The position numbers and the translations under genes were made by a program. A stretch of DNA of 6,617 nucleotides from contig DOHC01000030.1 of NCBI GenBank assembly GCA_003535475.1, forward strand, positions 1,225-7,841. Direction: 5' to 3'. Below, piece by piece: positions 1-5,266 of the stretch (positions are counted from its first letter, which is position 1; each line of letters opens with the position of its first letter). This DNA comes from Nitrospiraceae bacterium. GTDB lineage: Bacteria; Nitrospirota; Thermodesulfovibrionia; Thermodesulfovibrionales; UBA1546. Under the pieces are notes generated by a model that was not told the DNA's origin, searched no databases, and worked only from the letters and a program-made list of their open reading frames with translations.

Positions 1-570
1 CACCGCAGTAAAACCCTTAAATATCAAGGCAATAGACAGGAAGAACACCATGTTGGGGAGAGGGAGAAAAACTACTCAAGGCATAGCAATGCCCTGAGAT
101 GCTCAGGTTTAGTTTCGTCACAAACTCGTATGGTGAGCTCGACCTCTACTGTCCCATAGACAAAGTATTTCCTCGCAGACAAGGAAACACAAGCGATGCC
201 GGGGGCATCTGGACACGCACTGCTTTGGGAAAAACTGCATTGCTGCTGGATAGGGGACACTATCCAGACATGCAGTACAATGTGTGTCAGGGTGTCGCAT
301 AGTTTCGGATTACCCTACTGTACTGTGTTGTATATATATTAATTCATGTGATGTTGTAGATGCAAGCAAAAGAGTTTCCGTATGGAAAATATTAAATATT
401 TTTTTGCAGAAAGTGGTCCTTCCGGTTCCGGAATTCAGGGCTGGATTGTATGCAAAAGCAGCGGCTTATAGAAGAAAACCGATCAGGTATTTTCTTCCTG
501 TTTGCTCAATTTCTTCATCCTTCCCTATCGGCAACGGCAAGGATGATTGGCTGTCAAAAGAAATCAATAG
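1..570. other. Left region without a supported gene
   Basis: I see no gene here that I would defend. Three weak plus-strand readings exist. Bases 2-97 are an open end of 31 codons ending in TGA, possibly the C-terminus of a gene lying outside the window. Bases 99-302 are a 67-codon frame beginning MLRFSFVTNSYGELDLY that ends in TAG; its amino-acid mix is protein-like, but it has no Shine-Dalgarno sequence. Bases 382-546 are a 54-codon frame beginning MENIKYFFAESGPSGSG, interrupted only by a TAG at 469-471. I recognise none of them. The minus-strand frames are rich in Cys and Ser and look like shadows. The segment may be decayed coding sequence. Confidence 0.4.
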
Positions 571-655
571 TGTAATACCATACATACGGTAATACTGTAT
601 ATATAGTAATACTGTATATACGGTAATACCATATATACGGTAATACCATATATAC
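571..655. repeat. Five tandem 17-bp iteron-like repeats
   Basis: Five consecutive 17-bp units start at 571, 588, 605, 622 and 639 with no spacer. The last two are identical (GGTAATACCATATATAC); the others differ at a few positions, such as CC to CT and CA to TG. Each unit contains the odd-centred palindrome GGTA-A-TACC followed by an alternating TATATAC tract. The array ends 36 bases before the helicase start codon, so it can be an operator for that gene, an iteron array of a replication origin, or a partition site. The 17-bp phase is not a whole number of helical turns (about 1.6), as in several iteron plasmids. It also carries repeated TATATAC/TATACA words that could serve as -10 boxes, but I see no good -35. 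Confidence 0.85.
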
Positions 656-680
656 AAATGAGAATGCCGTACAATTCTTT

Positions 681-685
681 GGAGG
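681..685 (+). promoter_or_regulatory. Ribosome binding site fixing the GTG start of the helicase
   Basis: GGAGG lies six bases before the GTG at 692. It decides the start: no ATG in the same frame has a comparable site, and the 17-bp repeat array ends just upstream. Confidence 0.8.
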
Positions 686-691
686 TACAAG

Positions 692-2899
692 GTGCAAAAA
701 AATATCAGTGGCACAGATGTCAACCTTTCCATAGTAGCCGAGTTCCACAAATTCCTCTTCAAGCGGGATGATTTTTCCGTGATGAGTGTGAAAGTGGTGG
801 ATATTGTCGAACACGGCTTCAAGGACAGCAAGGACTGTCCTCCCCTGGGCAGCAACATAACCTGTACCGGGTCCTTCCCTGAAGGATTTTTCTATGACGG
901 CGTAAGACACATTGTGTCAGGGAAGTGGACAAACAACAAGTACGGTCTCCAGCTAAAGGTCGAAAAATTAACAGTGATCGAACCGCACGGCAAGAAAGAG
1001 ATAATCAGGTTTCTTTCATCCGGGCTTATAAGCGGTATAGGGCCGGTAACCGCAAAAAGGATTGTTGATTATTTCGGCAACAATACTCTTGAGGTATTGG
1101 ACAACAACCCAAAAGCGATATTGCAGGTGAAAGGCATCGGGCAGATCACCGCTGAAAAGATCATGGCCTCATGGAAAGAACAGAGAGCTGTAGCTGATCT
1201 TATCACAACGCTGTGCTCATACGGGCTTACCGTGACCTATGCAAAAAAGGCTTTCAAGATCTTCGGCGCAGACGCCATAATCAAAATCAAGGAAAACCCC
1301 TATATCTTTACCGAGATAAGGGGCGTGGGATTCCTGAAAGCAGACGGCATAGCAAAAGAATTCGGGATCGAGGCAACACATCCGGCACGGATGACAGCAG
1401 GCATCATGTATTGTCTTGAGGAAGCAACATACAAGGAAGGCCACAGCTATCTGCCTGAAGGGGAACTGCTCAAGCGTGCAGGCGATCTAATGCAGCTGGG
1501 CAGCGGAATAGTCGCTGACCACTTTTTTGAAAACAGTTTCGACGGGCTTGTATTCACTCAGGGCTGTGTATATCTCAAACGGGTATACAACGCAGAGAGA
1601 TATGTGGCGGACAGGATCAGCAACATGGCGCAGGAAAAATCCATGATCAATATAGCAGCTTTGGAAAGCATCGCCACAAACCTGACCGATGAACAGAGCA
1701 ATGCCTTAAGGTCTTCATTAACAAAAAGGCTGTCCGTTCTCACCGGGCTTCCCGGAACCGGCAAGACATACTCGCTGTTAAGCCTGATCCACATACTTGA
1801 CAAGCTGGGCATCTCATATGCGCTTGCGGCTCCAACCGGCAAGGCCGCAAAAAGAATCTCCGAAGTTACAGGGCATGAAGCAAAGACAATCCACAGGCTG
1901 CTTGAAGCCGGATTTGACGGCGCTGCCCTGCGGTGCAAAAGGAACGAATCAAACCCCCTGCGTGTTGGATTCATCATCATAGATGAAATGTCAATGACGG
2001 ACATACTGCTCATGGAATCTCTCCTTCGGGCAATCAGGGGATCATGCCTGGCGCTGGTGGGGGATTACAACCAGCTTCCCTCTGTGGGGGTCGGAAGGAT
2101 ACTGAAGGATATGGTTGAGTACAATCTATGCACGGTCAGCGTTCTTTCAAAAATACAGAGACAGGCGGAGGATTCCGGTATCGTGAGGGCTGCCCATCTC
2201 GTACACAGCGGTAAATCAATCAGCAGCCTCCTGGGTTCAAAGGATCTGGTGTTCATCCGGGAGGAAGAGCCTTCATACATCAGGGACAGGATTGTGGAGG
2301 CGGTCAGTTCACAGGTGTATGCTACTATGGAAACAACCCAGGTACTCTCCCCCATGAAAAGAGGGACAACCGGAACAAAAGAACTCAACACCGCCTTGAG
2401 GGACATCATGAGAAAGCACTGCGTTTCCATGCTCAGCAAAAATCAGCAGGTCTCGAAACTGCTGGCAGGAAGCAAGGGGCAGATCAGCGGGTTCCGGAGG
2501 GGGGACAAGGTGATATAGACGGAGAACAACTATGAAAAAGAAGTTTTTAACGGTGAGATCGGATATATCGTCAACATAGAGGAGGAAGAAAGGAAGGCTT
2601 TAATCCTCTTCGATGATAGAATCATTGCTTATGAGGATTTTGAACTGGACCAGGTAGATCTTGCCTATGCCCTAACGGTACACAAGTATCAGGGAAGCGA
2701 AATACCCTGTGTTATCATGCCGGTAACGACACAGCATTATGTAATGCTTTACCGTAACCTCATATATACCGCAATCACAAGAGCAAGGGAAAAACTTGTA
2801 CTGGTAGGGACTGAAAAAGCGCTGTCGATTGCAATCAAAAATAACAAACAGATATTGAGATACAGCGGCTTGGGGGTAAGAGCAGCGGGAAGGAAGTAA
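692..2899 (+). CDS. recD2: RecD2-like SF1B DNA helicase, interrupted by an in-frame TAG
   Basis: An ATP-driven 5'-3' DNA helicase of the RecD2 (stand-alone RecD) family, probably cytoplasmic and acting on plasmid DNA. Residues 1-100 form the N-terminal domain. Helix-hairpin-helix repeats follow at about 108-160 (GIGPVTAKRI, VKGIGQITAEKI), with more at 185-225. Motif I is GLPGTGKT (352-359), Ia APTGKAAKR (380-388), II DEMSM (431-435), III VGDYNQLPSVG (456-466) and IV IQRQAEDSGIV (488-498); VLSPMKRG (551-558) follows. Codon 609 (2516-2518) is TAG where the family usually has Gln after GDKVx. The frame then stays open to a TAA at 2897, giving motif V (ALTVHKYQGSE, 660-670) and motif VI (YTAITRARE, 692-700). 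The total of 735 codons is normal for RecD2. If the TAG stops translation, the 608-residue product lacks motifs V and VI and should be inactive. No suitable restart codon lies just after it; the first in-frame ATG is at 2717. The gene is therefore either a very young pseudogene or read through. Confidence 0.9.
2516..2518 (+). other. In-frame amber codon inside the helicase gene
   Basis: TAG stands between GDKVI and TENNYEKEVFNG. In RecD2 proteins this stretch commonly reads GDKVMQ-x-x-NNY-x-KEVFNG, so the codon aligns with a Gln and differs from CAG by one C-to-T change. The frame on both sides is continuous, and helicase motifs are intact downstream. Possible explanations are a recent nonsense mutation, a sequencing error, a suppressor tRNA (Gln-inserting), or use of TAG as pyrrolysine. 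No tRNA is visible in the window to decide. Confidence 0.85.
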
Positions 2900-2903
2900 A
2901 TCA

Positions 2904-3008
2904 GTGAAAATGGATATTTTCAAAAACAGCGAAGTCTTAATCCCCGGAAATCCTGAATACTCACAGGCAAGGGGATACTTGAAGCATGGGATGGAATTGT
3001 GGGGTTGA
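2904..3008 (+). CDS. Small hypothetical protein, 34 residues
   Basis: A short ORF beginning at GTG 2904, four bases after the helicase TAA, with an internal ATG at 2910 as an alternative start. A purine-rich GGAAGGAAG stretch sits about eight bases before the GTG. The product starts VKMDIFKNSEVLIPGNPEY and ends in KHGMELWG. There is no membrane segment or signal peptide, and I do not recognise it. Its TGA overlaps the next ATG as ATGA (3005-3010 region), which suggests translational coupling and supports it as a real cistron of the helicase operon. At this length it could still be chance. Confidence 0.45.
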   Translation: MKMDIFKNSEVLIPGNPEYSQARGYLKHGMELWG

Positions 3009-3367
3009 TGCGTGAAAACCGAAAAAAAGTGAAAATGTGCATTAGTATCCAAAAGAAAGAACGGGATATACTCAGGGCTTTCCCTTCTTTTGCGTCAACC
3101 ATTGTATCATACGTGCTTGAAGAGTTTTTCATGCACGTGTCTATCACAGATCTTGTGAGAGAAATCTATGTTGGGTGCAGCGAGGCAGATCAGCGGGATG
3201 TTAAAATTAAACAATGCATCGCCGAAGCGTTCTCTGCTACGCTTCAAAAGAAAGAAACGGTAAAGGGAAGCCCGGAGGCGGGGCAGCGTTATTGGGGAGC
3301 ATTAGAAGATGAAACCAGGGCGGAGGAAGAAGGTTGCGTTTCGATGCAGGGGCCGGAGGATAAATGA
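3008..3367 (+). CDS. Hypothetical protein, 119 residues, possibly RHH-like N-terminus
   Basis: ATG 3008 shares its A with the TGA of the preceding ORF, so I prefer it over the GTG at 2999, which has no good Shine-Dalgarno sequence. I do not recognise the family. Residues 7-41 (KVKMCISIQKKERDIL, then SFASTIVSYVLEEFF) have the order strand, helix, helix seen in ribbon-helix-helix DNA-binding domains. Residues 43-80 look helical (SITDLVREI, IKQCIAEAFSATL). The last 35 residues are acidic, Gly-rich and probably disordered. As the third cistron after the helicase it could be a regulator of the operon through the 17-bp repeats; that role is inference. It ends in TGA. Confidence 0.65.
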   Translation: MRENRKKVKMCISIQKKERDILRAFPSFASTIVSYVLEEFFMHVSITDLVREIYVGCSEADQRDVKIKQCIAEAFSATLQKKETVKGSPEAGQRYWGALEDETRAEEEGCVSMQGPEDK

Positions 3368-3389
3368 AAAGCGGGAAATTAGTAATTTA

Positions 3390-3461
3390 TTGCATCACCC
3401 AAGACGGTTCATGTGATGCATTGCATCACCCAAGACGGTTCATGTGATGCATTGCATCACC
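3390..3461. repeat. Two tandem 31-bp palindromic repeats plus a third partial copy
   Basis: Bases 3390-3420 and 3421-3451 are identical 31-mers, followed by the first ten bases of a third copy (3452-3461). Each unit is an inverted repeat: TGCATCAC, 14 bases, then GTGATGCA. Across unit boundaries the arms also pair as GTGATGCA-T-TGCATCAC, a 17-bp perfect odd-centred palindrome that occurs twice (3412-3428 and 3443-3459). The array therefore offers two alternative foldings. It lies in the gap between converging genes (the 119-residue ORF and the minus-strand RHH gene). There is no T-tract, so it does not look like an ordinary terminator; a protein-binding array (operator or centromere) is more likely. 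Confidence 0.85.
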
Positions 3462-3489
3462 TTTTGAAAAAGGGTAAAAGGGAGGGTAG

Positions 3490-3753
3490 TCACAAAATCC
3501 CTTTTTCTATCAGCAGCTGTCTTACCATTGTGGAAAAAGGAAGCCCTTTTTTTTCACAATAAATCAGCGCCTTTTCCTTTTGCTCTGTCGTGAGATATGT
3601 GGCCATTAACTCTTTTGTCTTTTTTTCTTTCTTCTTTCTGCCGCCAAGCCGCTGGTTTTTTGAATCGTCCAGATAAGAATTGGTGAGAAATTTATTTACA
3701 TTTTTTTCTTCCAAATCATTAATGTTGTGTATCTCTTTTTGTTTATTATTCAC
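3490..3753 (-). CDS. Small RHH-like DNA-binding protein, orphan partner of the broken parA
   Basis: An 87-residue protein starting at GTG (3753-3751, minus strand) with a strong GAGGAGGTA ribosome binding site (3760-3768) seven bases upstream. The first half is polar, with a very basic patch (GGRKKKEKKTK, 37-47). The last 37 residues (MATYLTTEQKEKALIY, then GLPFSTMVRQLLIEKGIL) follow the strand-helix-helix pattern of ribbon-helix-helix domains. It lies 45 bases downstream of a truncated ParA reading the same way. Small RHH proteins in that place usually are the centromere-binding and autorepressor partners of ParF-type ATPases, so I infer that role. The 23-bp palindrome over its leader is a likely operator. 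A transcriptional repressor without any partition role, or an antitoxin, is also possible, though no toxin gene is seen. Confidence 0.7.
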   Translation of the reverse strand: MNNKQKEIHNINDLEEKNVNKFLTNSYLDDSKNQRLGGRKKKEKKTKELMATYLTTEQKEKALIYCEKKGLPFSTMVRQLLIEKGIL

Positions 3754-3767
3754 TTATCGTACCTCCT

Positions 3768-3790
3768 CATATGCATATATTATGCATATG
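3768..3790. promoter_or_regulatory. 23-bp palindrome over the leader of the minus-strand RHH gene
   Basis: The arms CATATGCATA (3768-3777) and TATGCATATG (3781-3790) are perfectly complementary around a three-base centre. The inner words TATGCAT recur once more at 3802-3808. The palindrome touches the ribosome binding site of the minus-strand gene, so a bound protein or an RNA hairpin would block its expression. It is a probable operator for the RHH protein. Confidence 0.65.
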
Positions 3791-3798
3791 AAACTATT

Positions 3799-4060
3799 TT
3801 ATATGCATTTAATATTTTTTATTTCGCTGACAAGCTGCTTCACTTCCCCTGCCGCACGGCCTTTGCTGTTAAGCTCTGTCACGCCTACTCCGGAGGCATA
3901 CGCTTTTTTGAAATCAGCAAGAGTATGCACCACTGTTTTGAAAAGGTTCAGGTGGGTTGGGTTCTCTTCAATGAACTCCTGAACCCGCTGCGTGATTCCC
4001 TTGCTGCGAGCATCGGCATTATTAATTACAACATTTGCTTTAATTCCCTTGATAAATTTA
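3799..4060 (-). pseudogene. C-terminal remnant of a ParA/ParF-type partition ATPase
   Basis: The minus-strand frame reads IKANVVINNADARSKG, then a middle part, then LADFKKAYASGVGVTEL and GRAAGEVKQLVSEI before a TAA. This lines up with the end of the intact ParF in this window: KA-x-V-x-x-N, later a Lys before an A-x-G-x-GVTE block, then A-x-x-E and a final EI. About 85 residues remain. The Walker A, A' and Walker B motifs are all missing; upstream the frame turns into an Ile-rich run (MIIILIIIIKIISII) that is just the AT-rich parF promoter read backwards. The apparent ATG at 4104 is therefore not a real gene start. The remnant faces the intact parF head-to-head, which suggests that the new cassette replaced the 5' part of an older one. 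Confidence 0.75.
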
Positions 4061-4109
4061 ATAATAGATATTATCTTTATTATAATTATAAGTATTATAA
4101 TCATTATAA
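4049..4109 (+). promoter_or_regulatory. Candidate parF promoter with AT-rich palindromic operators
   Basis: A weak promoter can be read as TTGATA (4049-4054), 17 bases, TATCTT (4072-4077). Downstream lie a perfect 12-bp palindrome TTATAATTATAA (4080-4091) and a 15-bp odd-centred palindrome TTATAAT-C-ATTATAA (4095-4109) that runs into the AAGGAGG of parF (4108-4114). The first recurs before parG. Such sites in front of a ParF/ParG operon are expected to bind the RHH protein and repress the promoter. The AT richness makes chance palindromes easier. Confidence 0.45.
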
Positions 4110-4122
4110 GGAGGTATACCCT

Positions 4123-4761
4123 ATGGTAATTACTGTGGGAAACACAAAAGGAGGTTGTGGAAAATCTACCATAGCTGTTAATTTAGCCGTGGAGTTTGCA
4201 AAAGAAAAAAAAATTATTCTGGTTGATAGTGACGTCCAAGCAAGCTCAATGAGCTTCCGGGCAAAGCGCGAAAAAGATGATATACAGAGTATCGCTATCA
4301 ATACGCCAACTTTACATAAAGATCTCAAGGTTCTGAACGAAAACAAAATTGTAATAGTTGATGTTGGGGGAAGAGATAGCACAGTTTTCCGGTCCGCTAT
4401 TTTGGCAGCAGATCTTCTTATTATTCCCGTATTACCATCCTTATATGATGTGTGGGCTTTGGAAGATACGCTTGTCGTTTTAAGGGAAGCAAAAGTTTAT
4501 AAAGAAAATCTTAAAGCATATGTATTATTAAACCAGCTTTTATCTAATACATGGCTTGCAAAAGATGTAACAGAACATATTCAAAAGCTTAAAGACGAAA
4601 ATGAAATAGAATTAATGGGAACAATGATTTATTCCCGGCAAGTATACAAAAATTGTATTACTGCAGGCCTAGGTGTCACGGAATACCCGGGAGCCCCAGA
4701 AAAGGCTATTCAAGAAATACAAGGATTACATACAGAAATCTGTAATATATTACATATATAA
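4123..4761 (+). CDS. parF: ParF-type (ParA family) plasmid partition ATPase
   Basis: A 212-residue ATPase that binds ATP and nucleoid DNA and moves plasmid copies apart with its RHH partner. The ATG at 4123 has AAGGAGG (4108-4114) eight bases upstream; the frame is open further upstream, but that part runs antisense through the older par locus and is not coding. The deviant Walker A is KGGCGKST (9-16) with the signature Lys9. The A' motif is VDSDVQ (34-39) and Walker B is IVIVDVGG (76-83). IPVLPSLYDVW (101-111) follows, and the C-terminal block is AGLGVTE (181-187). The length matches short ParA proteins without an N-terminal helix-turn-helix (type Ib, ParF about 200 residues), so regulation should lie with the downstream RHH protein. 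The parG-like gene follows after 60 bases. Base composition is much more AT-rich than the helicase operon. Confidence 0.92.
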   Translation: MVITVGNTKGGCGKSTIAVNLAVEFAKEKKIILVDSDVQASSMSFRAKREKDDIQSIAINTPTLHKDLKVLNENKIVIVDVGGRDSTVFRSAILAADLLIIPVLPSLYDVWALEDTLVVLREAKVYKENLKAYVLLNQLLSNTWLAKDVTEHIQKLKDENEIELMGTMIYSRQVYKNCITAGLGVTEYPGAPEKAIQEIQGLHTEICNILHI

Positions 4762-4764
4762 TAC

Positions 4765-4779
4765 TTATTATAATTATAA
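4765..4779. promoter_or_regulatory. 15-bp site shared by the parF and parG leaders
   Basis: TTATTATAATTATAA here is identical to 4077-4091 upstream of parF and contains the perfect palindrome TTATAATTATAA. It lies in the 60-base gap before parG, followed by further TTATA words (4784-4803). I infer a second binding site for the ParG-like protein or part of the centromere. The very low GC of the region weakens the argument. Confidence 0.4.
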
Positions 4780-4821
4780 TTATTATATTACTTATAACTA
4801 TAATTTAAGAGGAGAATAAAT

Positions 4822-5088
4822 ATGGTAATACCACATAAAACTGATTTAAGTAAACCAACAATAAAAAAGACAGACGTTACTGGTGTAGAGGGATTTTTGA
4901 AAGGAGCAAAGGGAAACGGGAATATTATTATAGAAGATAAAGAAAATAAACCGGATAAAATTTCTACATTTTTACTTAGAATCCCCAGCGAGCTTCGAAA
5001 ACAGATCAAAGTTGCCGCGGTTCAGGCAGGAATAGATATGAATACATATATAACACAATGTTTGGAAGATAAAATAAAAGGACAATAA
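4822..5088 (+). CDS. parG: ParG-like RHH centromere-binding protein and repressor
   Basis: An 88-residue protein that probably binds the centromere and the par promoter as a dimer and stimulates the ParF ATPase through its flexible N-terminus. The start is ATG 4822 with AAGAGGAG (4807-4814) seven bases upstream. Residues 1-45 are polar and look disordered. Residues 46-88 (ISTFLLRIPSELRKQIKV, then AGIDMNTYITQCLEDKIKG) are a clear ribbon-helix-helix domain: strand 47-54, helix 55-69, helix 73-86. Size, domain order and position after a ParF-type ATPase match the ParG kind of partner, although sequence similarity to the type member cannot be judged here. No convincing terminator follows; transcription may run on toward rep. 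Confidence 0.82.
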   Translation: MVIPHKTDLSKPTIKKTDVTGVEGFLKGAKGNGNIIIEDKENKPDKISTFLLRIPSELRKQIKVAAVQAGIDMNTYITQCLEDKIKGQ

Positions 5089-5191
5089 AATATTTTTAGA
5101 GATAATTAAATTGTGGAAAACTTTTATAACATACCGTAGTTATGCCGATAAGATGTTTTATATATATAATTATACAAGGTATTTTACTATG
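5089..5191. other. AT-rich intergenic stretch, candidate origin region
   Basis: Strongly AT-rich sequence between parG and the rep operator repeats. TGTGGAAAA at 5112-5120 (complement TTTTCCACA) matches the DnaA box consensus TTATNCACA at all but one position. TATATATAATTATA (5160-5173) would melt easily. Together with rep just downstream this suits a replication origin, but a single imperfect DnaA box is weak evidence. Confidence 0.35.
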
Positions 5192-5229
5192 TAAATAACG
5201 TTTAAAATATTCTTAAATAACGTTTAAAA
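5192..5229. repeat. Two identical 16-bp direct repeats upstream of rep
   Basis: TAAATAACGTTTAAAA occurs at 5192-5207 and 5214-5229, exactly 22 bp apart (two helical turns, so both face the same side of DNA). Each has AACGTT in its centre. They end four bases before the predicted -35 box of rep, an ideal place for an autorepressor or an activator, or for Rep binding at the origin. Confidence 0.75.
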
Positions 5230-5232
5230 AGC

Positions 5233-5260
5233 TTGAAACGGTATATAAAAATGCTATTAT
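5233..5260 (+). promoter_or_regulatory. Candidate rep promoter giving a leaderless transcript
   Basis: TTGAAA (5233-5238), a 16-base spacer and TATTAT (5255-5260) form a reasonable sigma-70-type promoter. Transcription would begin about six or seven bases later, at or beside the rep ATG (5267). No Shine-Dalgarno sequence precedes that ATG, unlike the other genes in the window, which fits a leaderless mRNA. Confidence 0.45.
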
Positions 5261-5266
5261 AAAATA

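Noticed and set aside
284..592. 102-codon plus-strand frame in the left region
   Set aside because: No Shine-Dalgarno sequence, unrecognisable product, and it runs into the repeat array.
466..910. Minus-strand frames of 118 and 130 codons
   Set aside because: They run antisense through the helicase start and translate the 17-bp repeats into Tyr/Ile-rich repeats; no ribosome binding site.
1558..2013. 151-codon minus-strand frame inside the helicase gene
   Set aside because: It is antisense to the motif I-II region of the helicase; it has no independent support.
2717..2899. Separate 60-residue gene from ATG 2717
   Set aside because: It is the last part of the helicase frame, holding motif VI, not an independent gene.
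3390..3461. CRISPR array
   Set aside because: The repeats are directly adjacent with no unique spacers, and no cas gene is present.
3476..3505. Terminator hairpin AAAAGGGA / TCCCTTTT
   Set aside because: The stem is mostly A-T, the loop is 14 bases and the T-run is part of the stem; it also overlaps the end of the minus-strand gene. Possible but not supported.
3727..4122. Long N-terminal extension of parF
   Set aside because: It is antisense to the RHH leader and the parA remnant, while AAGGAGG and the Walker A position mark ATG 4123 as the start.
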